Source of the DNA: Enterococcus malodoratus ATCC 43197
Lineage (GTDB): Bacteria > Bacillota > Bacilli > Lactobacillales > Enterococcaceae
NCBI RefSeq assembly: GCF_000407185.1
Contig: NZ_KE136482.1
Coordinates: 930,001 to 994,000 of the forward strand
DNA length: 64,000 nucleotides
Direction of reading: 5' to 3'
Position 1 is the stretch's first letter, and every line of letters begins with the position of its first letter. The position numbers were made by a program, and so were the translations under genes. Below the pieces are notes generated by a model. It worked only from the letters and a program-made list of their open reading frames with translations, was not told the origin of the DNA and did no database searches. Shown one piece after another: positions 34,331 through 43,950 of this stretch.

Positions 34331-35920
34331 CTATTCTTTCGCTAGTAAATATTTGCCGATCAGATACGCTGGTGTACAGCTCCATGCATGGCAATAACTA
34401 TTTAGAATCGGACTGCCATAAGGTGAAAAATCTAACTCCTCCGGTTTAAATGCTTCCCAAAAAGTATCGGCACCTAACTCAATCATTTTTCCCCAATAAT
34501 CTTTCATCAGCTTGATTGCCTCTTCGGAGCAATCGGCGATGAACAGTGCTTCCACAACATGATGATACATATATGGAGTGGCGATTCCTTTTATTGGAAA
34601 ATGCTGCTTCACCGTTTCCTGCATGATTTTCTGATTCTTTTTCGTGTCAAAAACTTCCGCTAAAACCATCCATACTTGGCTGGCAACATTTACTTCATTA
34701 GTTTCTTCGACGATAAACTGTCTTTGCTTTTTATCAAATAAACTCTGTTTAGAAAATTCAATCATTTTGTCTAAAAGCTGTTGATAAACTGCTTTTTCTG
34801 GTTCATTGTAGGCTTCAGCCAATTTTAGATATCTTTTTAAGGTATAAATCATGATCGCTTGTCCAGCCGTTGATTTTTCAAAATCGTTGGCCCAATCGAC
34901 AAACACAGGCCATTCTTCCGTCAAAACTAATCGACCCTCGTTGTCTACCTGTTTAGTCGCTAAGTCTACAGCTCTTTTTGCGATTGGGTACAGATTTTCC
35001 AATGCATCATAATCATTGGTATGCTCAATATAATCGTATAAAGAAGTTACAAAGAAAAGACTATAGTCGAACAAGAACGTATCGTCTGGAGTCAACTCAG
35101 GTTCGGTAAACACATTTGCTGGAATTTTTCCTTCCGTTGTATGCATACCAGCAAAAAGATATAGACAGCGTTTAACTAGGAACAAATCGTTAAATGTATA
35201 GTAATTGGCTAAAGCCTGTAAACGCAGATCTCCCAGCCATAGCCGGCGATCGCGTTTTGGACCGTCTTCAAAAACAGTTTGCATACAATCTAAAAGAGTT
35301 TTTACGGATACATTGTAGATTGCCTTCAATTCATCGTCTTCAATAGTCACCTTTGGTAATTGATCCACGGAAACAGAACTTTTTGCAATAAACAGTGGAT
35401 TGCTGAAGCTAGCCTTCCATTTTGGTGAAGTATCAATCACCGTTAATTCAACGTAGCGACAACTATATCGTCTAGGCAATTGCAGCTTGGCAGGCAAAAC
35501 ATCGAGATGAATGTATTCCTCTTGAATCCAAGAACGTGATAGCCAGCCATCGTAGTCTGCTGAATCGGCGTACAATTCTGACGGTACTTCAGCAAATTTC
35601 AATCGTAAATATAAAGGGGCATCCATCGGCGAACCCACTGAAGCTATATCAATGCTGAATTGACCAACGTAGTGATCTCCTAAATCTAAAATCAATGATT
35701 CTCCTCGACCTAAAGAATAGTCGCTTAAAGACAGGCTATTCTTATCACTTTTAATCAGCTCAAAGTCATTTACCCGTTGTTTCTCAGAAATTCGTTCCAC
35801 GATCCCAATCGGATGAATTTCCGTTTCGATCAATCTTGGGATATTAGCCTCTGCTCTATCCAATAAGTTTTTATCGTAATCCCAAACCACATCATTATTA
35901 ATTTGAAAGGTAAAAGCCAT
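34331..35920 (-). CDS. Intracellular alpha-L-rhamnosidase-like glycosidase (GH78-like)
   Basis: This 529-residue protein has an N-terminal beta-sandwich-like part (about 1-190), then an (alpha/alpha)6 barrel with the GH78 fingerprint DGPKRDRRLWLGDLRLQA near residue 225-242, where the acidic residues lie. Later comes LTEEWPVFVDWANDF. There is no signal peptide, so it acts on imported substrate. It is shorter than classical GH78 enzymes (900-1000 aa), lacking the extra beta domains. ATG 35920 has GAGGAG 7 nt before it; two upstream in-frame ATGs overlap that site. It sits between two transporter genes and downstream of an AraC-type regulator. The rhamnoside assignment rests on this motif and context. 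Confidence 0.8.
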   Translation of the reverse strand: MAFTFQINNDVVWDYDKNLLDRAEANIPRLIETEIHPIGIVERISEKQRVNDFELIKSDKNSLSLSDYSLGRGESLILDLGDHYVGQFSIDIASVGSPMDAPLYLRLKFAEVPSELYADSADYDGWLSRSWIQEEYIHLDVLPAKLQLPRRYSCRYVELTVIDTSPKWKASFSNPLFIAKSSVSVDQLPKVTIEDDELKAIYNVSVKTLLDCMQTVFEDGPKRDRRLWLGDLRLQALANYYTFNDLFLVKRCLYLFAGMHTTEGKIPANVFTEPELTPDDTFLFDYSLFFVTSLYDYIEHTNDYDALENLYPIAKRAVDLATKQVDNEGRLVLTEEWPVFVDWANDFEKSTAGQAIMIYTLKRYLKLAEAYNEPEKAVYQQLLDKMIEFSKQSLFDKKQRQFIVEETNEVNVASQVWMVLAEVFDTKKNQKIMQETVKQHFPIKGIATPYMYHHVVEALFIADCSEEAIKLMKDYWGKMIELGADTFWEAFKPEELDFSPYGSPILNSYCHAWSCTPAYLIGKYLLAKE

Positions 35921-35947
35921 GCTCATTCTCCTCACTAACTGTTTTAG

Positions 35948-37264
35948 TTACACTTTGACATCTAGATCTTGACTCGCTTCGACTTCATGATTTTCAGATG
36001 TTCCATATTTCTTCTGTAATCTCATCATGATTATTCCAGCGACTGTCGCTAATAAAACAATACCCGCAAATCCGATCATTGATGATTGAATACGATCCGG
36101 CATCACTAGATACGGTGTGATGAAAGCAAAGAGTCCACAACACAGTCTTGAAAAACCATTGATGAATCCTTGTAGTGAGGCACGAGTTTCCGCTGGAAAG
36201 GATTCCTGTGTCCAGACTTTATAAATCGCCTCCCCTGCTAAAGGATTCCCGAAATTGTAGAAAGCGATTGTGATTGCTAAGGCGATAAATCCAGCTCCGC
36301 CTCCAATCAATGCCATGCCGACCATCGCCGCAAACTGAACAAATGCACCGATAAAAAAGGCTTTGTTTCGATATTTTCCACCAGAGATTGAAGCGAAAAA
36401 GATGGTTGTAGCGAGTGAAACAATATTTAACACGATCCCTAATCCCGTAGCCTGTGTCTGACTTGCTCCTGCGTTGGTCAATGCATATTGTCCCCATGTG
36501 TTTGCTAATAGATTCCAACAAACATAAAATGTAATGATTGCTAAAAAGAAGCCTAGATATTTGTTTTTATTTTGACCAAACAAAACGGTTTTAAATGAAA
36601 CCTCTTGTCCTGGTTGGCTGATCGTTTTATTCGCCGCTTGACGTGCATAGCCCTCTTCATGGAAGATCTTGAATTTGACCGAAAAAGTCCGCCACAGCCA
36701 AGTCACTATCGCAAAACCGAATAAGATAGCGAAAACGATTCTAGCGCCAAGAACACCTTCAATCCCAGAAAGCAGGAAGGAACAAATATAAGAAATGAAT
36801 ACTCCGATTTGCCAAAAAATCTGCGTTGATGAAACCAGCTTAGCAGAGGTCGTTTCGTCCGGTGCATCATGCGAAACAACCGTCAAACTAATTGGCAGGT
36901 CTGCCCCTGAGGAAGCTCCCATAATAATCACACCTGTTAACAACATCAAAAAACTATTCGAGAAAAGACAAATTGCTGCGCCGATCGCATAAAATAGATT
37001 CAACCAATTAAAGGAACGAATCAAACCAAAGCCTTTACTAATATTTCCGGCGAACATCGAACCGAAGGCAATCGCAAAGGTCAAACCACCCGAGAGTATT
37101 CCGACTTGCCCAGTCGTTAATTCCAACCCTTTTTGCCAAACTGGGATCGTCGCAGATAGTCCGACGATACACCCCGAACCTAACATTGATCCTATTCCAG
37201 CGGCTGTAGCTAGTGGGGAATACCTTTTCACTAACGAATTATTTGAATCACTTTTTTTACTCAC
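35948..37264 (-). CDS. MFS transporter, probable glycoside/sugar porter
   Basis: This is a membrane transporter of about 438 residues with 12 TM helices in two bundles of six. Between helices 6 and 7 is a cytoplasmic loop (FKIFHEEGYARQAANKTISQ). The MFS A-like motif GNISKGFGLIRSF follows helix 2. It is first in the leftward run with GH78-like and GPH genes, so it probably imports the same class of glycoside or exports a product. The GTG at 37264 has GGAG 9 nt upstream. The ATG at 37279 has no site and would add only five residues; the start is uncertain. A cre box lies about 55 bp before it. Confidence 0.85.
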   Translation of the reverse strand: MSKKSDSNNSLVKRYSPLATAAGIGSMLGSGCIVGLSATIPVWQKGLELTTGQVGILSGGLTFAIAFGSMFAGNISKGFGLIRSFNWLNLFYAIGAAICLFSNSFLMLLTGVIIMGASSGADLPISLTVVSHDAPDETTSAKLVSSTQIFWQIGVFISYICSFLLSGIEGVLGARIVFAILFGFAIVTWLWRTFSVKFKIFHEEGYARQAANKTISQPGQEVSFKTVLFGQNKNKYLGFFLAIITFYVCWNLLANTWGQYALTNAGASQTQATGLGIVLNIVSLATTIFFASISGGKYRNKAFFIGAFVQFAAMVGMALIGGGAGFIALAITIAFYNFGNPLAGEAIYKVWTQESFPAETRASLQGFINGFSRLCCGLFAFITPYLVMPDRIQSSMIGFAGIVLLATVAGIIMMRLQKKYGTSENHEVEASQDLDVKV

Positions 37265-37317
37265 ACTCACACACTCCATTTCATCATTCTAATCAGCTGA
37301 TCAACTTATGGACTTAT

Positions 37318-37332
37318 TGTAAGCGCATTACA
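37318..37332 (-). promoter_or_regulatory. Candidate cre (CcpA) site of the rhamnoside operon
   Basis: TGTAAGCGCATTACA is a nearly palindromic cre-like element upstream of the MFS gene. It is consistent with repression in the presence of preferred sugars. Confidence 0.65.
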
Positions 37333-37381
37333 GAATTTCAACTATGGCCGAAAGCCAGATGTTTTTTATCCAAACTACAGA

Positions 37382-37416
37382 AAAACGATCTTCCTTTTAA
37401 AAAAGGAAGATCGTTT
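37382..37416. terminator. Terminator of the AraC-family gene
   Basis: AAAACGATCTTCCTTTT pairs perfectly with AAAAGGAAGATCGTTTT. On the minus strand it lies just after the AraC gene stop and ends in a T run. Confidence 0.9.
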
Positions 37417-37426
37417 TCTTTTCAAC

Positions 37427-38398
37427 TTAAGTTAGTTTATTTCTTACTTGTTTCGGTGTCTTATCAGTGAATCTAGCAAAGAGCTTGTAGAGCGAGGGCA
37501 AGGAATTGAAGCCAACTTCATAGGCAATTTCTTCAATGCTTTTATCCGTTTCCTTCATCAATTCCAATGCCGTTTGATACTTGGCAGAATTGAGCAAATC
37601 CTGAAATGTCCGCCCCGTTTCTTTTTTTAATTTATTCCCAATATAATTGGAATTATAACCAAATTCTTTTGCCAAATCCTTCAAGCTAAGCTGTCGAAAA
37701 TGGATGTCGATATATTTTAGGATACAAATGATCTCTTCATCCTTTTTCTGATAATTGTCCAAGCTTTCTTCTTCGATCATTCGAGTCAATTCAATCAGTA
37801 AAAGGGAGAGTAAAAGATTGGCAGCTCGCATATAATACCGTCTCTTTTGAAGATATTCTGAAATAAGATTTTGAATTATTTTTTGGACCTCATCCTTTCC
37901 TCCACAATGAAAGTGAATAAACGCATCATGCTTCCCCGTTTTATTTGAAGCATTCATCAAAAACTCGTTGACCAATCCTGTTGATTTGACCATATTAATG
38001 ATGATATCTGTCGTAATTGATTCATCCTTCAACAAAATATTGACCAATAAATCGTCCTCACTCAACGGATCAATTCGCTGGACAATATCTTTATCTAATA
38101 GAATAATCTCACCCTCTTGCAGAACGACTTTTTTCTCATTGACATACTGAGTACAGCTGCCGGAAATCATATAATTAAATTCCACAAATTCGTGTGTATG
38201 ATTTGGCATTGCTGAGTAGCGATGATGCTTGTTGATAAAGATATTGCCTTCTTTGAAAAAGTTACTGCTGGGCATTTTGGGAATCGCTACGTCTTCAAAT
38301 GGCAAATTCTGATCGTTGACATTGTACCCTTTCGTACGTTGAATTTTTTCGATTTCATTTTCTTGCCGTAGTATTTCTTTTAATTCTTCATAATTCAT
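37427..38398 (-). CDS. AraC-family regulator of the rhamnoside genes
   Basis: This 323-residue activator has an N-terminal cupin sensor (about 55-150, with HRYSAMPNHTHEFVEFNYMISGSC and LQEGEIILLDKD). The C-terminal two-HTH AraC domain is at about 225-320 (FRQLSLKDLAKEFGYNSNYIGNKLKKETG and SIEEIAYEVGFNSLPSLYKLFARFTDKTPKQVR). ATG 38398 is set by GGAGG 7 nt upstream. It is transcribed in the same direction as the MFS-GH78-GPH genes but is separated from them by its own terminator. The sugar ligand is presumably a rhamnose-type compound. Confidence 0.9.
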   Translation of the reverse strand: MNYEELKEILRQENEIEKIQRTKGYNVNDQNLPFEDVAIPKMPSSNFFKEGNIFINKHHRYSAMPNHTHEFVEFNYMISGSCTQYVNEKKVVLQEGEIILLDKDIVQRIDPLSEDDLLVNILLKDESITTDIIINMVKSTGLVNEFLMNASNKTGKHDAFIHFHCGGKDEVQKIIQNLISEYLQKRRYYMRAANLLLSLLLIELTRMIEEESLDNYQKKDEEIICILKYIDIHFRQLSLKDLAKEFGYNSNYIGNKLKKETGRTFQDLLNSAKYQTALELMKETDKSIEEIAYEVGFNSLPSLYKLFARFTDKTPKQVRNKLT

Positions 38399-38530
38399 CT
38401 GTATTCCTCCAACCAAGCTGCAAAAAAAAACGTAGAGTAATGTACTGACTTTAAATTTCCTTCGTCTCTAGAATAGCATCGCTGAGATGGAAATAGAAAG
38501 ATTTTTCACTCATAGAGCTAATTGACTTAT

Positions 38531-38561
38531 AAAAAAAAGCAAGATCTCTACAAGACCTTGC
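38531..38561 (-). terminator. Terminator of the MarR-B3/B4 operon
   Basis: On the minus strand GCAAGGTCT pairs with AGATCTTGC (one G-U pair), followed by eight T, just after the B3/B4 gene stop. Confidence 0.88.
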
Positions 38562-38570
38562 CTTTAATCG

Positions 38571-39281
38571 TTAACTATTCACCTGTGATTCTTCAACGGT
38601 CACCACGAAATCGTTCCCCTCAACACCGAAGTATTCAGCAACTCGTTTCTTTAATTCTTGCATTGCTTGATTCGCTCTTTGAGCCTGCTCGGAATTGATC
38701 GATTCCATAAAAAAGATGACCTCTTGGGTTGTTTCGGTCAGCATCGTTCGCTGTGCTTCCCGCCAATTCAGACAGCGGCAAATCGCCCCTTCATTGTCGT
38801 AATAAATAATTTCTCCCGGTAAGGCTGGCGCGTCCGCTTCGGCTCCTAATGGTAAAAAGGATTCACCGCCAACGGCTTGACCTAAATGAATGTCCCCGGC
38901 AATTTTCTGTAAGTCTTCCCCGCCGCATGGAACTGCAAATTCTAACGAAATGCTGTTGTAGATATCGACCAGCGGATTGATCGGATGAAATTCACGATCC
39001 TGACTGACTCTTTTCAACAACGCCTCGATTGAAGATCGGACACCCTTTTTTATTTTGAACTGGCTAAAGGCTCCGCGCCATTCAGCAATCACTGGATTTT
39101 GGCTAAAGGTTTCTTCCAGCAAAAATCCTTTCGCCGCTTCCTTTCCCTTGGCTAGCAAATCAATCAAATAGGGATCATTTTCCTGCTTCTGTTGGTTGCT
39201 GATTCCTTTTACGATCAATACGTGGATTTGTGCTTCGGGGAATACTTCCCAAAATGTTGGATCTGCTATAAATTTTGTCAT
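38571..39281 (-). CDS. B3/B4 domain protein (tRNA-editing-like)
   Basis: This 236-residue cytosolic protein consists of the B3/B4 domain found in the beta subunit of phenylalanyl-tRNA synthetase. It contains WRGAFSQFKIKKGVRSSIEALLKR near residue 68-92 and the typical LVDIYNSISLEFAVPCGGEDL near residue 103. Stand-alone forms are widespread in Firmicutes. They may edit mischarged tRNA or bind free amino acids, but no function is established. It starts 4 bp after the MarR gene stop with AAGGAG in front, so the two form an operon and the MarR protein probably regulates it. Confidence 0.85.
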   Translation of the reverse strand: MTKFIADPTFWEVFPEAQIHVLIVKGISNQQKQENDPYLIDLLAKGKEAAKGFLLEETFSQNPVIAEWRGAFSQFKIKKGVRSSIEALLKRVSQDREFHPINPLVDIYNSISLEFAVPCGGEDLQKIAGDIHLGQAVGGESFLPLGAEADAPALPGEIIYYDNEGAICRCLNWREAQRTMLTETTQEVIFFMESINSEQAQRANQAMQELKKRVAEYFGVEGNDFVVTVEESQVNS

Positions 39282-39285
39282 TTGA

Positions 39286-39756
39286 TTACTCCTTTTTTCG
39301 CTCTAAATAGGGCCACTTATTGCCCTTTTTGACGGATAACCATTCCTCGTCAATATTAGCGACCACTATCTTCAAGGTTTCCGCAAAGGCCGTAATTTCC
39401 TGTTCAGATAAATTTTGCAAAGCGATTTGATTGGAATAATCGTTTTCTAATCTGATGATCGGTACGAGTTCTGCTCCTTCCGCGGTAACAAATAAGCGGC
39501 GGATTTTTTTATTTTCCGAATCATCTTTTTTTTCGATAAATCCCTTTTCCTCCAGCTTTTTTATTGCTCGCGCTGCGGTGGTCCGATCGACTTTAATCAT
39601 TTCTGCTAGTTTATCCGGAATGATCCCAGGATTTTCGGAAATACGGATCAGGTATAAATACTGTCCCTTTGACAGTTGAAAATCTTTAAATTCAATATTT
39701 GCGATGGAATCCAAGGCTCTGGCTATCTTTCCAATATCTCTAAGAACATCTGTCAT
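39286..39756 (-). CDS. MarR-family transcriptional regulator
   Basis: This 156-residue winged-helix repressor has the central DNA-binding region KLAEMIKVDRTTAARAIKKLEEKGFIEKKDDSENKKIRRLFVTAEG (about residues 55-100), flanked by the helices that form the dimer. TAGGAG precedes ATG 39756. It heads a two-gene operon with the B3/B4 protein. An effector cannot be named. Confidence 0.92.
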   Translation of the reverse strand: MTDVLRDIGKIARALDSIANIEFKDFQLSKGQYLYLIRISENPGIIPDKLAEMIKVDRTTAARAIKKLEEKGFIEKKDDSENKKIRRLFVTAEGAELVPIIRLENDYSNQIALQNLSEQEITAFAETLKIVVANIDEEWLSVKKGNKWPYLERKKE

Positions 39757-39819
39757 CTCGCGGCTCCTATCTGGTATAAAAGTATCATAAATGAAATATG
39801 TTGCAAATGCAACAAAAAA

Positions 39820-40488
39820 TCAACCGTTATTTCCGAGCTCAACCAACATTTGTAGCTTTTCTGAATCAATTAAGTAGCCGGCTTTGTTCTTTTTCAGATA
39901 GCCGTTTTCTCGGAGATATTTGAGCGTATGCATCAAATGACGGTAACTAGTTCCCAAATAGTCAGCAATCTGCGTATTGTTTTCACTATACTGGTCGTTT
40001 ACGGCAACTTCCAATAACAAAGCTGCTAACCGGTACTTCAACTCAAAGGTTTGCGCGTTTGAGAAATGTTCCATCCGCAATAATAATTTTTTCCCGATAT
40101 ATTGTGCAATCAATGTCGGAAATTCGAGCCCCGTCATCAGCGTCTGCTCCACCACTTTCAGCGGAATCGCTAAACAGCGAACTGAGCCAATCGCGATGAC
40201 ATCTTTAGGTGCAGCCTCCGCCTTAACCAGGGTCAGCTCCCCGATAAAATCACCAGCTTCAAGAAATTGCAGAATAAGATTTTTTCCATTAGGTTCTTGC
40301 TGCACGATCCGAGCTTTTCCCTTCAAAATTATCAATAAGTACTCCAACTTTGCCGTTTGACTAACCATTTTTTCGTTACGCTCAAAATCAATAAAAAAAC
40401 TTTGGCCTAAGCAACTCTCTGGTAAGAATGGGTATTGTACCTGATTCAGCAGATGTTTGTTTGCATCGCTGTATTTTTCTTTAATCAT
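39820..40488 (-). CDS. Crp/Fnr-family regulator (YeiL-like)
   Basis: This 222-residue regulator has an N-terminal cyclic-nucleotide-binding beta barrel (about 25-130, with LKGKARIVQQEPNGKNLILQFLEAGDFIGELTLV). The dimer helix follows and a C-terminal winged helix (about 165-215, NNTQIADYLGTSYRHLMHTLKYLRENGYLKKN). There is no cluster of cysteines for an iron-sulfur centre. AGGAG lies before ATG 40488. It is divergent from the YczE-like membrane protein gene, with 92 bp between starts; the YeiL-type regulator/transporter pairing suggests it controls that gene. Confidence 0.88.
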   Translation of the reverse strand: MIKEKYSDANKHLLNQVQYPFLPESCLGQSFFIDFERNEKMVSQTAKLEYLLIILKGKARIVQQEPNGKNLILQFLEAGDFIGELTLVKAEAAPKDVIAIGSVRCLAIPLKVVEQTLMTGLEFPTLIAQYIGKKLLLRMEHFSNAQTFELKYRLAALLLEVAVNDQYSENNTQIADYLGTSYRHLMHTLKYLRENGYLKKNKAGYLIDSEKLQMLVELGNNG

Positions 40489-40580
40489 TATTTTCTCCTC
40501 GGTAGGCTATATCTCCTAGTTGGTTATTTTCACTTGCGTCATACTCATCCTATCAATTAGTTATCGGAGGAACAATCAGG

Positions 40581-41180
40581 ATGAATCGAAAAAAAATAAT
40601 GCTCTCTTTTTTTTATTATCTACTCAGTGCTTTTGGAATCAGCTTAACGTTGAAGGCTGCCATCGGCGTCAGCAGTTTCAACTCATTAAATGCGACGTTG
40701 GCCGAACTTAGTCAGGTGAAGATCGGCACGATCACCGCCGGATCGAACCTTTTATTTATGATCGGCTGCTGGCTTTTGGATTCGCAGCGTAAGCTAAAAA
40801 ACTACCTGACGATGGGAATTGCTCTGCTCTTTTTTGGCTCAACGATCAATTTGTTTACTTATTTTATTTTTCCGCTTTTTACACTCCATTCTTATTTGAT
40901 GAAATGCCTGCTCTTTATTCTTGGGACAATCATCGCGGGAATCGGCACTGGAAAGGTTTTAAATTATCAGATCTTAAAATTTCCAATCGAAACGTTTTGT
41001 CTGCTTTTAGCTGAACGAAACGATCGACATTTCAAGTTTTACCGCTATGGTGTCGACTTTTTTTGTATCTTGACGGCTTTACTTTTGACCTTTTCTTTTG
41101 ACTTAACTTTGATGGTACGGGAAGGCACGCTGATCAGCTTTCTATTGCTGTCCCCTGTAATCGCCTGGTCTAAGGACTGA
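40581..41180 (+). CDS. YczE/YitT-like membrane protein
   Basis: This 199-residue integral membrane protein has five predicted TM helices. The start, FFYYLLSAFGISLTLKAAIGVSSFNSL, is typical of the YczE/YyaS/YitT group. Substrate and function are unknown; some relatives are thought to be transporters and one affects surfactin production in Bacillus. CGGAGG precedes ATG 40581. It ends in a terminator shared with the convergent antiporter gene. Regulation by the divergent Crp-like protein is likely from the layout. Confidence 0.85.
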   Translation: MNRKKIMLSFFYYLLSAFGISLTLKAAIGVSSFNSLNATLAELSQVKIGTITAGSNLLFMIGCWLLDSQRKLKNYLTMGIALLFFGSTINLFTYFIFPLFTLHSYLMKCLLFILGTIIAGIGTGKVLNYQILKFPIETFCLLLAERNDRHFKFYRYGVDFFCILTALLLTFSFDLTLMVREGTLISFLLLSPVIAWSKD

Positions 41181-41184
41181 ACTA

Positions 41185-41224
41185 AAAACCGCTTGTCACA
41201 GTATTACTTGTGACAAGCGGTTTT
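41185..41224. terminator. Bidirectional terminator (YczE-like / CPA2 antiporter)
   Basis: AAAACCGCTTGTCACA pairs perfectly with TGTGACAAGCGGTTTT around an 8-nt loop between two convergent genes. Confidence 0.95.
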
Positions 41225-41225
41225 A

Positions 41226-42374
41226 TTACGTATAAACTTTTTTGGTAAAGTATTTCAGCAAAAATGGTGAGGACAGGGTCGTAAATAGGATCACCAAAAT
41301 CATCGCCGAGTAATATTTTCCAACCACTAAATGTGCCTGAAACCCTAGTTGAACGATAATCAAAGCCATCTCTCCGCGGGAAACCATCCCTGAGCCTACC
41401 ATTAGACTGCTCTGTTTACCGAACCCAGAGAACCTGCTACCCATGAATCCGCCGACCAGTTTTGAGAAGATCGCGATTACCGTGAAAACGAGAATGAACA
41501 GCAATTGCTTCCCAAGATCATCGAAGGTCACTTCCAGACCAATGCTGATAAAGAAGACAGGGATGAATACAGCGTAGCCGATCGCCTCGATATTGTAGCG
41601 TACATCCTTCCAAACATTCGTCTGACCAATCGCGATTCCAGTAGAAAAGGCTCCGATCACCGAACTTAGCCCAATAAAATCAGCCAGGTAGGACATGCTC
41701 AAACACAGCGTCAGTGAGACAATAATGACTGAAGACTGGGCAAATATCTTTTTGCTCAAGCCCATCAAATAGGGTGCGCCCCAGCGAATCAGGAAGAAGA
41801 CCGCTACGAAGAATAAGACTTGCGCGATCAGCATGAATCCCAAAGACCGGTCACTGCCGCTTTTCACACCTAATAGCGGCATACATAGGCTGACGATCAG
41901 GACGACCAAAATGTCATCCACGACTGCCGCGCCGAGGATCGTCGAACCCTCCTTGGTGTTGACTACTTTCAGTTCTTTTAGGACCTCCACCGAGATACTG
42001 ACCGACGTTGCCGCTAGGATCAAACCAAAGAAAAAGGACTGATTCAGCGGAACATGAAAGAGATTGCCGCTTCCGGTTCCCAATAAGAGCGGAAAAAAAA
42101 TCCCCAGTAAAGCAACATACACACCCGGTCGAAAGTATTTTCGCAACAGCGGCAGATTGCTTTCAATGCCTGCCAGAAACATCAGTAAAATGACCCCGAT
42201 CTCAGAGAAATCCTTCACCAGAATATCCGGATGGACGATCCTCAGTCCGCCATTTCCCAGCAGGATTCCCACGAGCAGCTGCCCGATCACCGCTGGTATG
42301 CCCATTCTCCGTGAAAAATGACTTGCTACGGTAACACTCACTAAAATCAGACACAAAACACCAATAAATTCCAT
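41226..42374 (-). CDS. CPA2-family Na+(K+)/H+ antiporter (NapA/KefB-like)
   Basis: This 382-residue membrane protein has 12-13 TM helices. It starts like NapA/KefB proteins (FIGVLCLILVSVTVASHFSRRMGIPAVIGQLLVGILLGNGGL). The conserved helix with the acidic residues is ILGAAVVDDILVVLIVSL near residue 150, the paired Asp of electrogenic CPA2 exchangers. There is no C-terminal RCK (TrkA-N) domain, so it is of the NapA rather than the Kef type. NapA is the Na+/H+ antiporter of Enterococcus hirae, and a role in sodium or pH homeostasis is likely. A cre-like box lies about 50 bp before the start. Confidence 0.92.
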   Translation of the reverse strand: MEFIGVLCLILVSVTVASHFSRRMGIPAVIGQLLVGILLGNGGLRIVHPDILVKDFSEIGVILLMFLAGIESNLPLLRKYFRPGVYVALLGIFFPLLLGTGSGNLFHVPLNQSFFFGLILAATSVSISVEVLKELKVVNTKEGSTILGAAVVDDILVVLIVSLCMPLLGVKSGSDRSLGFMLIAQVLFFVAVFFLIRWGAPYLMGLSKKIFAQSSVIIVSLTLCLSMSYLADFIGLSSVIGAFSTGIAIGQTNVWKDVRYNIEAIGYAVFIPVFFISIGLEVTFDDLGKQLLFILVFTVIAIFSKLVGGFMGSRFSGFGKQSSLMVGSGMVSRGEMALIIVQLGFQAHLVVGKYYSAMILVILFTTLSSPFLLKYFTKKVYT

Positions 42375-42421
42375 CTCTTCGCCCCCACCATTACAAACTG
42401 AAAAGCTAGTATTAATGCAAT

Positions 42422-42436
42422 TGTATCCGTTTCCAA
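42422..42436 (-). promoter_or_regulatory. cre (CcpA) site upstream of the antiporter gene
   Basis: TTGGAAACGGATACA on the minus strand matches the cre consensus WTGNAANCGNWNNCW at every defined position. It lies 48 bp before the antiporter ATG, in or near its promoter. Confidence 0.7.
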
Positions 42437-42465
42437 AAAGGGAGTCTATCTGAAAAATGAGAATA

Positions 42466-42509
42466 GCAAAATAGTCGGAGTACCATTACTGATACTCCGA
42501 CTATTTTGC
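42466..42509. terminator. Hairpin terminator of the bgl operon
   Basis: GCAAAATAGTCGGAGTA pairs with TACTCCGACTATTTTGC around a 10-nt loop, starting a few bases after the bglA stop. Confidence 0.85.
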
Positions 42510-42513
42510 TTAA

Positions 42514-43950
<1,437 letters not shown>

